A DNA stretch of 64,000 bases, from contig JAQBRV010000002.1 of NCBI GenBank assembly GCA_028286285.1, forward strand, positions 1 through 64,000, in the 5' to 3' direction. Shown here piece after piece: positions 23,916 through 31,587 of this stretch (position 1 is its first letter; each line of letters opens with the position of its first letter). Below the pieces are notes generated by a model. That model ran no database searches. It was not told the DNA's origin and saw only the letters and a list, made by a program, of their open reading frames with translations. Position numbers and translations under genes: made by a program. Origin of the DNA: Candidatus Saccharimonadota bacterium (GTDB taxonomy: Bacteria > Patescibacteriota > Saccharimonadia > Saccharimonadales > Saccharimonadaceae).

Positions 23916-24540
23916 GCGAATAAAAGAATTCTTCAGCCACGACGAAAAAAGACTTCGTGATAATCGGTGGATTTTCACCAGTATGTTGGTCGGCGCACTT
24001 CTTAGCCTGCTGGCGGCTTTTGTACTGTCAGTTGAAGCGGTTGAACTGGCAAAGAATCCAAATGCGCAGCTGAGCTGCAGTGTGAACCTGGTACTTAATT
24101 GTGCGACAGTCGCCAAGCACGCCACCGCCACGATGTTTGGTTTTCCGAATAGTTTTCTGGGTCTTATCGCAGAGCCGATTGTTATTACCGTCGCGATCGC
24201 CGGCCTAGCGGGTGTGGCATTTCCGCGCCGTTTTATGTTTGGTGCCCAAATAGGCTACACGCTTGGGTTTCTGTTTGCCTGGTACTTGTTTTATATTAGT
24301 TTTTTTGTCATTCAAGCCCTCTGCCCATGGTGTCTACTCGTAACGCTCACAACAACTTTTGTGTTCTTCGCGATCACCCGCTATAACATACGAGAGAATA
24401 ACTTGTATCTACCGAAACATATGTCGATGACAGTTCGACGCTGGGTCGAGAATGACTACGACAAACTAGTGCTTGGCAGTCTTGTAGTGCTCGCTATTGC
24501 CGCCATTGTTGTGAAGTACGGCGACAGCCTGTTTGCCTAG
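23908..24540 (+). CDS. Vitamin K epoxide reductase family protein
   Basis: A 210-residue membrane protein with about five helices. The conserved features of bacterial VKOR are present: a loop Cys pair in AQLSCSVNLVLNCATVAKH, GFPNSFLGL, and the quinone-side CPWC motif in IQALCPWCLLVT. VKOR oxidises a periplasmic thioredoxin-like protein and passes electrons to quinone, so it drives disulfide formation in exported proteins. The last 45 residues end with one more membrane helix. The overlap with the thioredoxin-fold gene before it supports a redox pair. A weak AAGCA-TCAT-TGCTT hairpin with a T-run follows at about 24575. Confidence 0.88.
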   Translation: MFKRIKEFFSHDEKRLRDNRWIFTSMLVGALLSLLAAFVLSVEAVELAKNPNAQLSCSVNLVLNCATVAKHATATMFGFPNSFLGLIAEPIVITVAIAGLAGVAFPRRFMFGAQIGYTLGFLFAWYLFYISFFVIQALCPWCLLVTLTTTFVFFAITRYNIRENNLYLPKHMSMTVRRWVENDYDKLVLGSLVVLAIAAIVVKYGDSLFA

Positions 24541-24646
24541 AAAACTCCGTCGGTTTGGTCATCTCGACAACCATAAGCATCATTGCTTTTTTGAGATGAA
24601 AGGAATAAGGTAAGGCTACACAGTAGCATTATATAAGGGGGCTCTC

Positions 24647-25150
24647 ATGGTCAAGAAAAGCACAAATAATCAAATGGTCTGGTCGTGGCTGGCTGTCAGT
24701 CGTATTCTGGTAGGGCTTATCTTTTTGTGGGCCTATTTCGATAAATTGTTTGGTTTGGGATTCGCCACCGTCGCAGAAAAGGCGTGGGTTAATGGCGGAT
24801 CACCAACGTCGGGCTTTTTGAGCAACGTTCAGGGTCCGTTTGCTGACTTTTTTAATGCACTAGCTGGCAACGTCGTGACAGACGTTTTGTTTATGGCTGG
24901 CCTGCTGGGCATTGGCGTTGCACTGACTCTTGGAATCGCAGTTCGGCTCGGTGTGGTGAGCGGCATCACGATGCTCATTCTGATGTGGTTAGCATCGTTT
25001 CCCCTCGAAAACAATCCGGTGATTGACGACCATGTCGTCTACGTGGCGCTGCTTATGGTTATCGCATTTGGCTTGCCGAACCAGTGTTTTAGCTTCAAAA
25101 AGCAGTGGCAATCACTGCCGACCGTCAAAAAACACTCCTGGCTCTGGTAA
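24647..25150 (+). CDS. DoxX-like membrane protein
   Basis: A 167-residue membrane protein with four predicted helices (near 11-30, 75-90, 92-115 and 125-143). WSWLAVSRILVGLIFLWAYFDKLFGLGF at the start and the pattern of later helices resemble the DoxX or thiosulfate:quinone oxidoreductase small-subunit family, as seen in actinobacteria. AGGGGG lies about 7 nt upstream. It follows the VKOR gene by about 100 nt on the same strand and might serve in the same redox or quinone-linked process, which is inference only. The enzymatic role is unknown. Confidence 0.75.
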   Translation: MVKKSTNNQMVWSWLAVSRILVGLIFLWAYFDKLFGLGFATVAEKAWVNGGSPTSGFLSNVQGPFADFFNALAGNVVTDVLFMAGLLGIGVALTLGIAVRLGVVSGITMLILMWLASFPLENNPVIDDHVVYVALLMVIAFGLPNQCFSFKKQWQSLPTVKKHSWLW

Positions 25151-25157
25151 TTACTGC

Positions 25158-25186
25158 TTGAGTTACGTGGTGGAGCGGCGTATAAT
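25158..25186 (+). promoter_or_regulatory. Promoter of the ileS leader
   Basis: TTGAGT (25158-25163), exactly 17 nt, TATAAT (25181-25186). The predicted start of transcription is near 25193. It begins at the end of the DoxX-like gene. Confidence 0.85.
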
Positions 25187-25192
25187 GAAGAA

Positions 25193-25389
25193 AACGCTCA
25201 GCTTATGCTGATGAGTGGCTATCCCCCACGAATGTTCCAGGGAAGAAATCAGTAACATGAGATTAGACCCCGGGCGTGAACGCTACGTCAAAGCGATCGA
25301 ATCAAGCGCTAAAAGAATCACTTCTTTTGGAAGTCAGATGGTAACTCCCGAAAGGGATCTGACATTCGAAAGAAGTGATTTTTGTTTTT
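25193..25389 (+). promoter_or_regulatory. T-box-like tRNA-sensing leader of ileS
   Basis: An RNA of about 200 nt upstream of an isoleucyl-tRNA synthetase operon. The key element is at 25333-25363: GTCAGA, a 7-nt bulge TGGTAAC, TCCC-GAAA-GGGA, TCTGAC. This is the T-box antiterminator architecture (helix A1, bulge TGGNACC-like, helix A2). A GAA-ATC-A at 25245-25251 would be a specifier with the Ile codon ATC. ACGCTC (25194-25199) can pair with GGGCGT (25272-25277) as a stem I base. AATCACTTCTTT (25316-25327) and AAAGAAGTGATT (25369-25380) followed by TTTGTTTTT make a terminator that encloses the antiterminator, which is unusual. The class assignment is inference from these motifs. Confidence 0.65.
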
Positions 25390-25402
25390 AAGAAAGGTAT
25401 AT

Positions 25403-25644
25403 ATGAGTGAGTATGATTCCGCTAGTTATGAACTGGATACCGAGCCGACGCTTGATCGGAGGGAGATTTGTGTCGCACTTCGCAGGCTTGATATAGACGT
25501 TGATTTTGAGATTGGGATGGCCTTGATGACAATGATGTACTGGGTAATATCGTGACATTACTGACCACCTACGACTATGATGCGGACGAAGTACTAAAAC
25601 AGATTCTACCAATTGAAAATCCAATACACGAGGAGAACGAGTAA
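25403..25644 (+). pseudogene. Small acidic leader ORF before ileS, apparently frameshifted
   Basis: From the ATG at 25403, preceded by AAGAAAGG, 50 codons run to TGA at 25553-25555. The -1 frame from about 25516 stays open for 42 codons to a TAA at 25642-25644 that overlaps the ileS ATG (TAATG). Joining the frames after codon 38 (EIG then DGLDDNDVLGNIV) gives an 80-residue acidic protein whose second half (DADEVLKQIL) looks genuine. One more G in the GGG run at 25514-25516 would restore a single frame. So either a base is missing (assembly error or mutation) or a frameshift is used. No family is recognised. The end is placed for translational coupling to ileS. Confidence 0.65.
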
Positions 25645-28505
25645 TGAAGTTTAAGTCAGGCACGAGGCGACAAGCGGTCGAATACGAAAAGGACATTGCT
25701 CAACAATGGAAAAAGAATAAAACATTTGAAAAGTCGGTTGCAATGCGACCGAAGGAGAATTCGTACGTCTTTTATGATGGTCCGCCATTTATTTCTGGAA
25801 TACCACATCACGGAACACTCCTGAGCTCGATTGTGAAAGACGCGGTGCCGCGCTATCAAACCATGAAAGGCAAGCACGTGGAGCGTGTATGGGGGTGGGA
25901 TGCGCATGGACTTCCGGCTGAGCGCTACACCGAAAAGAAATTAGGTATTCATTCTCGCGAAGAAGTGATCGAGTATGGTATTGAAAAATATATCGTTGCG
26001 ACACGAGCTAACATGCTCGAGACCAGTAGTGCCTGGGAAGATGTCATCGATCGTATCGGCCGTTGGGTTGATTTTAAGGGTGCATACAAAACCATGGATA
26101 AAGACTACATGGAATCTATTTGGTGGGCGTTTAAAGGACTGTATGAGAAGGGCAAGATTTACGAAGGTGAAAAAGTGCTGATGTATTGTACGCTTGATGC
26201 GACGCCACTCTCAAAAGCAGAGGTCACAATGGATGCTGGCGCGTATCAGGATGTGACGGATCCAAGCGTGTATGTAAAATTCAAACTTAAAGATGGAGCG
26301 TCACTTCTCGCCTGGACGACAACACCATGGACGCTCCCTGCTAATACGGCGGTGGCGGTGAATAAAGATTTTGACTATGTGGAAGTTGAAGTGAGCGGTG
26401 AACGTCTGATCCTCGCCAAAGACTTACTTGATAAAGTTCTGACAGATGAGAAACATAATATACTTGACCACACTATCTTACGCGAACTCAAAGGACAAGA
26501 ACTGGTTGGTCAATCTTACGAGCCGCTGCTTGGTAAGGATCGCGGTGGAAATGCGCATAAAGTATGGGCAGCAGATTACGTGACTACGGAATCTGGTACG
26601 GGAATCGTCCACCTGGCTCCAGCGTACGGCGAAGAGGACTTTGAATTAGCTCAAAAGAAAAAAATACCTGTGGTGCATGTAATAGATGAAAACGGCTACT
26701 ACACCGAAAGCGATTGGAAGGGGCAAAATGTCTGGGAGGCTAATAAACCAATAGCCAAAGAACTGAGAGAACGTGGCGTCGTCTGGAAGATTGACTATAT
26801 TCTACACAGCTATCCGCATTGTCACCGCTGCGGTACTCGTCTGATGTATCGGGCTCATCCAAGTTGGTTCATGGACATCGATACCCAGCGTGAAGATATG
26901 CTTGAGAAAAACGGCAATGTTAATTGGTTTCCGTCGCACGTTAAATATGGTCGCTTCGCTAAAACTATCGAGCAAGCACCCGACTGGAATATAAGCCGTG
27001 ATCGTTTTTGGGCAACGGCTATGCCTGTCTGGAAGGGTACCGATGCCGACGGCAACGAGCATGTTAAAGTCGTTGGTAGCTACGCTGAACTCAAAGAGCT
27101 GTCGGGTAAAGAGCTTGAAGACTATCATCGCCCATGGATCGACGACATCACATTTGAGATCGATGGCATCACTTACACACGAATCGACAAAGTGATGGAC
27201 AGTTGGTTTGAGGCGGGCAGCATGCCGTTTGCCCAGTTCCACTACCCGTTCGAAAACAAACAGAAGTTTGAAGAAAATTTCCCAGGTGATTTTATCGTCG
27301 AGTATATCGGCCAAGTCCGTGCCTGGTTTTACTACATGCACTCCATGAGTGTGGCACTGTTTGGTGAAAATTCATTTAAAAATGTGATCGTCACTGGCAA
27401 CGTCGCCGGCAATGATGGTCGCAAGATGAGTAAAAGTTATGGCAACTACACTGACCCGAATGAGTTGATGGATAAGTTTTCAGCAGATTCGTTGCGATTC
27501 TTGCTTCTGTCCAGTCCACTGTTGAACGGAGAAGATTTTGCCCTGCAGAACAAAGAAGTCGGCGACGTTGCCCGCAAACTATCGATGATCTGGAACATGT
27601 ACGACTTCTTTACGATGTACGCTGAAGTTGATGGCTGGGAGTTTGACGGTGATCTGTCAGATCCGCATAACGACTGCACAAATCCGCTTGACCAATGGAT
27701 CATCAGTCGCGTTCACCAACTCAACGACGAGGTTGAAAAACACATGGATGTCTACGATATTCCCAATGCCATGAAACCAATCTTGCCGTTCATCGAAGAT
27801 GCCAGCAATTGGTATGTGCGTCGTAGCCGCCGTCGTTTTTGGAAGTCTGGCGACGATGCTGATAAAAATAATGCCTACCGAACCCTCCATTATGTACTCG
27901 TTCAGCTTGCCCAAATTATGGCACCGTTTACTCCATTCTTGGCTGAAGAGCTTTATCAGAAGCTGACCGGAGGTGAAAGTGTGCATTTACTGGATTGGCC
28001 GGCCGCTGGACACATCAACGAACTGGTCGTGCAGGACATGGAAACTGTCCGTGAATATGTCAATCAGGGCCTGAGTCTACGAGCCAAAGAGCGCTTGAAA
28101 GTACGCCAGCCACTGGCGAGCGTGACGGTGCCGACACGTGGCGAATTTGTTAATTTTGAAGATATCCTCACCGAGGAATTGAATGTTAAAAAAGTTATCC
28201 AGGGCAAAGAATTGGCGATTGATTTCCAGCTGACTGACGAGTTGAAGCGCGAGGGTCTGATGCGTGAAGTTATTCGGCACGTTCAGGCAGCGCGTAAAGA
28301 TGCTAGCCTCAGCGTCGATGACCATATTGTGCTAAGTTTGAAAGTCGCTGGAGATAATGAGTTAGCTCAAGCAATTTCTGAATACGGCAGTAGTATAAAA
28401 GCCGAGACATTGGCAGAAGTCGTCGACACACATGACTATGACTACGAAACAACCGTCAAGGTTGAGGGTATAGAGCTGCGGATCAGTCTCCAGAAGTCAG
28501 ACTAA
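25644..28505 (+). CDS. ileS: Isoleucyl-tRNA synthetase
   Basis: A 953-residue class I synthetase. The HIGH motif reads GIPHHG at 52-57 and the KMSKS motif is exact near 594-598 (GRKMSKSYGN). PPFISGIPHHGTLLSSIVKD and VWGWDAHGLP resemble the eukaryote-like IleRS type 2, which in other bacteria often tolerates mupirocin. The editing domain (AWTTTPWTLPANTAVAV) is present. No C-terminal zinc finger is seen, and the tail matches the anticodon-binding type 2 domain. GAGGAG is 8 nt upstream; the ATG overlaps the stop of the small leader ORF. Expression is probably controlled by the T-box-like leader. Confidence 0.95.
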   Translation: MKFKSGTRRQAVEYEKDIAQQWKKNKTFEKSVAMRPKENSYVFYDGPPFISGIPHHGTLLSSIVKDAVPRYQTMKGKHVERVWGWDAHGLPAERYTEKKLGIHSREEVIEYGIEKYIVATRANMLETSSAWEDVIDRIGRWVDFKGAYKTMDKDYMESIWWAFKGLYEKGKIYEGEKVLMYCTLDATPLSKAEVTMDAGAYQDVTDPSVYVKFKLKDGASLLAWTTTPWTLPANTAVAVNKDFDYVEVEVSGERLILAKDLLDKVLTDEKHNILDHTILRELKGQELVGQSYEPLLGKDRGGNAHKVWAADYVTTESGTGIVHLAPAYGEEDFELAQKKKIPVVHVIDENGYYTESDWKGQNVWEANKPIAKELRERGVVWKIDYILHSYPHCHRCGTRLMYRAHPSWFMDIDTQREDMLEKNGNVNWFPSHVKYGRFAKTIEQAPDWNISRDRFWATAMPVWKGTDADGNEHVKVVGSYAELKELSGKELEDYHRPWIDDITFEIDGITYTRIDKVMDSWFEAGSMPFAQFHYPFENKQKFEENFPGDFIVEYIGQVRAWFYYMHSMSVALFGENSFKNVIVTGNVAGNDGRKMSKSYGNYTDPNELMDKFSADSLRFLLLSSPLLNGEDFALQNKEVGDVARKLSMIWNMYDFFTMYAEVDGWEFDGDLSDPHNDCTNPLDQWIISRVHQLNDEVEKHMDVYDIPNAMKPILPFIEDASNWYVRRSRRRFWKSGDDADKNNAYRTLHYVLVQLAQIMAPFTPFLAEELYQKLTGGESVHLLDWPAAGHINELVVQDMETVREYVNQGLSLRAKERLKVRQPLASVTVPTRGEFVNFEDILTEELNVKKVIQGKELAIDFQLTDELKREGLMREVIRHVQAARKDASLSVDDHIVLSLKVAGDNELAQAISEYGSSIKAETLAEVVDTHDYDYETTVKVEGIELRISLQKSD

Positions 28506-28527
28506 GTCGTGGTATTATTGAGCTGTA

Positions 28528-28953
28528 ATGAGTATTAAAAATACACAATCGTTCTACATCAATCTCGTGCGAGTTTTCGTCGTGATATCAGTTATCGGAG
28601 TCGTGATACTGATTTATACGAGCCTACAGAATGATCCTTCAAACCTCGCCTTTAGTCTGATCGCCTTCGTGATATCAGTGGCCGCACTGGTGATGACAAC
28701 GCTGCAGAGCCTGTCGATTGCACGGCAGGTGCGCGTGACCGAGAAGGCTGCGCAACTCGTCAACGAAGCGAGTCAGCAGATTGAGATGCTCGTCAATGAG
28801 GATCGTAAGATGGAGCGCGAAATCCGCGAAGACCTGAAGGTTGACCAAGCAATTATTGGTGTGCTCGAAGAGCATGGCGTCGGTGACAGCGAAGCTGAGC
28901 GCCAGCAGGTTGCCAAGAAGCTTGCTCGTATTCTCAAGACCCAACCTAAATAG
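28528..28953 (+). CDS. Small membrane protein with two helices and a coiled coil
   Basis: A 141-residue protein: helices at about 12-32 and 40-60, then a charged coiled coil (about 65-135) with heptad-like spacing of Leu, Ile and Val among Glu, Arg and Lys. The ATG is 9 nt after a TATTAT box, no Shine-Dalgarno is visible, so the mRNA is leaderless or nearly so. It follows ileS by 22 nt, but the promoter suggests separate transcription. No catalytic motif is present. Function unknown; a scaffold or membrane tether is possible. Confidence 0.7.
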   Translation: MSIKNTQSFYINLVRVFVVISVIGVVILIYTSLQNDPSNLAFSLIAFVISVAALVMTTLQSLSIARQVRVTEKAAQLVNEASQQIEMLVNEDRKMEREIREDLKVDQAIIGVLEEHGVGDSEAERQQVAKKLARILKTQPK

Positions 28954-28957
28954 CAGG

Positions 28958-28986
28958 TTGACATTTTATACCTTTTATGCTTAAAT
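28958..28986 (+). promoter_or_regulatory. Promoter of the 29013 gene
   Basis: TTGACA (28958-28963), a 17-nt spacer ending TGC, TTAAAT (28981-28986). It belongs to the TTGACA-N14-TGN class seen at 320, 8483, 10984 and 41408. Confidence 0.65.
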
Positions 28987-29012
28987 GGCAGTATAAAAGG
29001 ACAACAATAAAC

Positions 29013-29231
29013 ATGTTATTTCTAAAAAAACTTCACCAGTCATTAACACTTTCCAAAATTGACCCCCTCGGTGGTGGATTAGCCGAAGAGATTGCTTCGG
29101 AACGAGCTGAACCAGAAGCGATTGAGCTAGAAGAGATGCCAAATGGCGAACAATTATCTGAGCAGTGGGCACAGGCCGTCGAAGAGCTTGAGCACGATCC
29201 CGACTGGTTCCATTTTGCAGACGAAGAATAA
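29013..29231 (+). CDS. Small acidic protein of unknown function
   Basis: A 72-residue acidic protein (many Glu, especially in the last 50 residues: SERAEPEAIELEEMPNGEQ). The start at 29013 is chosen because the longer frame begins at 28977, before the -10 box ends. The N-terminal 15 residues (MLFLKKLHQSLTLSK) are basic and amphipathic, which could bind a membrane. No Cys and no known motif. It lies between a strong promoter and a small metallopeptidase gene; the TATAAT of that next gene overlaps the end of this transcript unit. Function unknown. Confidence 0.6.
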   Translation: MLFLKKLHQSLTLSKIDPLGGGLAEEIASERAEPEAIELEEMPNGEQLSEQWAQAVEELEHDPDWFHFADEE

Positions 29232-29260
29232 GCTATAAAAAGTATAGTATAATGAATAGT

Positions 29261-29641
29261 ATGCAATTAACAGATCAAGAATTTGATGCTCTGATTACTC
29301 GTGCGATGGATGAGCTGCCACAGGCGTACATAAAAGGTCTCAACAACGTAGTCATAGTAATGGCCGATGACCCCACGAGTGAGCAGCGCGAGAAAATGAA
29401 GCTCGACGGCAAATTACTCCTTGGTCTCTACGAAGGCGTCCCGTTGACCAAGCGCGGTAATGGCTGGAGCGGCATGTTGCCAGATAAGATTACGCTATTT
29501 AAAAATCAAATTCTGGCCGTCGTTCACGACGAACCAAGCTTGTTTGAACAGATAAAACGAACACTCTGGCACGAAATCGCACATTACTACGGGCTCGACC
29601 ACGACCGTATGAACCACTTGCAAATCACCAACGACATATAG
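29261..29641 (+). CDS. Metallopeptidase-family zincin (DUF1025 type)
   Basis: A 126-residue protein with HEIAHYYGLDH near 108-118, the HExxHxxGxxH zinc motif of metzincin-like small peptidases. The N-terminal part (LDDEFDALITRAMDELPQAY-like) and the segment LLGLYEGVPLTKRG match the Zincin_1 family of short bacterial proteins. The start at 29261 is chosen since TATAAT (29248-29253) ends 7 nt before it; the upstream ATG at 29252 overlaps the -10 box. The mRNA is leaderless. A housekeeping cytoplasmic peptidase role is likely, with unknown substrate. Confidence 0.85.
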   Translation: MQLTDQEFDALITRAMDELPQAYIKGLNNVVIVMADDPTSEQREKMKLDGKLLLGLYEGVPLTKRGNGWSGMLPDKITLFKNQILAVVHDEPSLFEQIKRTLWHEIAHYYGLDHDRMNHLQITNDI

Positions 29642-29712
29642 TGTGTCAAAATGCTCATGATATAATAGATGCATACTTACACAACCAAACTGTGTAGGGG
29701 GTAAGGGTAGGC

Positions 29713-30267
29713 GTGAATCACTCTATACAAGCATCGATGCTCGTGAAGATTCGTACGAGAGCAATCATTGTACTTTTAGTTTTTGCTGCTTCCGCTGCTT
29801 ATGTCGTAGGTCTTCCGGTGCGCGCTGATGCTAGTGTCCTCGATACGTTTCGTGATACTTCGCTACTATTCTTAAAAGAAACAAAGTCTTCCGGACAGTC
29901 ATTCAACCAGAGCTCCACCGGCAATTCCGGTAATAAATCGACTACCTCGTCGCCATCTCCAGCCGCCTCATCAATCCCACAGCCGACCCCCACACCAGCA
30001 GCTATCGAGATTGTCCCCATTATAGATGCGGCTGAGTTGCAAAAAGTGCATTTTGCAGAAACAATAGAACCCTTTACGTGGACAACTTCACGACGAACAG
30101 CTGTCGCAGCGGGGGCTCCTTTGTCATCTATACCACTTCAAGCGTCCAGTAAGGGCTGGGAATTTCTCGGCCTGGCCTGGTATTGGTGGGTGATTGAAGC
30201 TGCACTTATCGGCATGGGTGTTGTCGTGTGGAGAAAAGGTGTTACTCAGCACCTCGCTGCCCCGTAG
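29713..30267 (+). CDS. Secreted or membrane-anchored protein with Ser/Pro linker
   Basis: A 184-residue protein. A signal peptide-like helix (about 15-34, IIVLLVFAASAAYVVGLPV) is followed by RADAS, a likely signal peptidase site. A long Ser/Thr/Pro/Gln-rich linker (about 58-95) follows, then a folded part with AELQKVHFAETIEPFTW, and a C-terminal hydrophobic helix near 155-172 (WWVIEAALIGMGVVVW) with a basic end. The GTG start is supported by a GTAAGGG-rich sequence just upstream. Topology suggests an exported protein tied to the membrane at the C-terminus. No family recognised. Confidence 0.65.
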   Translation: MNHSIQASMLVKIRTRAIIVLLVFAASAAYVVGLPVRADASVLDTFRDTSLLFLKETKSSGQSFNQSSTGNSGNKSTTSSPSPAASSIPQPTPTPAAIEIVPIIDAAELQKVHFAETIEPFTWTTSRRTAVAAGAPLSSIPLQASSKGWEFLGLAWYWWVIEAALIGMGVVVWRKGVTQHLAAP

Positions 30268-30314
30268 CCTTGTACTGTCTCCCCGTCGTCCTTTATACTG
30301 TAAACAGATTTACT

Positions 30315-31139
30315 ATGACTATTACTAAAGCAATTATTCCCGTAGCCGGGTGGGGAACCCGGCGTCTGCCTATTACGAAGGCAATTGAAAAGTGTATGCT
30401 GCCGATCGGCAACCGGCCGATTGTTGATTATGTTGTTCAAGATTGTATTCAGGCGGGCATCACCGACATATATTTTGTTGTCAGCGAAGAAAGTACGCAG
30501 ATCCGTGCGTATTACGGTGACAACAGGGCGCTGAATAAGTACCTGGAAGATAAAGGTAAGGCCGAGATGCTTCAACAAATCGCCCCGCCGACTGGCACGA
30601 CATTCCATTATGTCGTGCAACCATCGGGGGGTAAATACGGCACGGCCGTCCCGGTAGCGCTGGCTGCCGAGTATGTGGCTGACAATGAGTCGGTCGTGGT
30701 CTTGATGGGGGACGATTTTCTCTACAACAAGGACGGGTCATCGGAAGTCGCACGATTACTTGCGGGTACGCCCGAGGGACAAAATGGGATTCTGGGTGTC
30801 ATCGTCCCAGAAAACGACACAACTATCGCGCGGTATGGCTTTATCGAGACAAACGAGAACAGTGAATTGATACGTATTGTTGAGCATCCCGACCTCGAAC
30901 CTGAGAAATTTATCAAAAACGTCAGCAAGTATGTGCTTAACTCCACGATGGTCGATGCCATCAAGTCATATGTCGAGGAAGAAAAAATGGAAGGTGAATA
31001 CGGGATCTTTGACCCATTCGAGCGAATTCTTACTCAGGGCGAGATCATGAAAGTGATACCTGCTATTGGAGCATATCTAGACGGTGGCACGCTCGAAGGT
31101 TGGTTGCACGCCAACAACGCGGTGGCAGGCAAGGCTTGA
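30315..31139 (+). CDS. galU: UTP-glucose-1-phosphate uridylyltransferase
   Basis: A 274-residue nucleotidyltransferase. The N-terminal signature reads GWGTRRLPITKAIEKCMLPI, close to the family GxGTRxLPxTK, with Trp in place of the usual Leu or Tyr. VVLMGDDF near 135, PSGGKYGTAVP and GEYGIFDPFERIL near 240 fit. It makes UDP-glucose, used for surface glycans or glycolipids. The start at 30315 is the family start; the first 29 residues of the longer frame come from the preceding gene and promoter. TATACT lies 15 nt upstream. No ugd or glycosyltransferase lies nearby. Confidence 0.9.
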   Translation: MTITKAIIPVAGWGTRRLPITKAIEKCMLPIGNRPIVDYVVQDCIQAGITDIYFVVSEESTQIRAYYGDNRALNKYLEDKGKAEMLQQIAPPTGTTFHYVVQPSGGKYGTAVPVALAAEYVADNESVVVLMGDDFLYNKDGSSEVARLLAGTPEGQNGILGVIVPENDTTIARYGFIETNENSELIRIVEHPDLEPEKFIKNVSKYVLNSTMVDAIKSYVEEEKMEGEYGIFDPFERILTQGEIMKVIPAIGAYLDGGTLEGWLHANNAVAGKA

Positions 31140-31197
31140 ATACCAGTCCTACATCTGTTACAATAAGCTAGATTGATTAATAAATATAAGGAATCAT

Positions 31198-31506
31198 ATG
31201 ACAAAAGCAGTCGTTAAGATCGGCGGAAAACAATTCGTTGTTGCCGAAAAAGAGACCCTCCTGGTGGACCTCCTCCCGGAAGGAACTAAAGAGCTCACCC
31301 TTGATGCACTGTTGGTTATTGACGGCGACACAACCACCGTCGGCACACCAACGGTTAGTGGTGTGATCGTCAAAGCTAAGGTCGTCGAAGACCTCGTAAA
31401 GGGCGACAAGCTTCGCGTGATCCGCTACAAAGCCAAGAAGCGCGTTCACAAAGAGATTGGCCACCGCCAAAAGTACTCTAAAGTTGAGATTAGCTCAATC
31501 AAATAG
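31198..31506 (+). CDS. rplU: 50S ribosomal protein L21
   Basis: A 102-residue basic protein that starts MTKAVVKIGGKQFVVAEKE and ends with the typical RHKEIGHRQKYSKVEI-like tail (HKEIGHRQKYSKVEISSIK). A TACAAT box and AAGGAA site precede it, and a terminator follows. In most bacteria rpmA (L27) follows rplU; here the next gene is parA, so rpmA has moved or been lost. Confidence 0.93.
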   Translation: MTKAVVKIGGKQFVVAEKETLLVDLLPEGTKELTLDALLVIDGDTTTVGTPTVSGVIVKAKVVEDLVKGDKLRVIRYKAKKRVHKEIGHRQKYSKVEISSIK

Positions 31507-31510
31507 ATCG

Positions 31511-31541
31511 GAAGCCTCGCTGTAAAAAGCGAGGTTTTTTG
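31511..31541 (+). terminator. Rho-independent terminator after rplU
   Basis: CCTCGCT-GTAAA-AAGCGAGG followed by TTTTTTG. Confidence 0.9.
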
Positions 31542-31587
31542 ATAGCGCTCGTGCTACAATAGAGAGATAAAGAGGAAAGAATAAACA

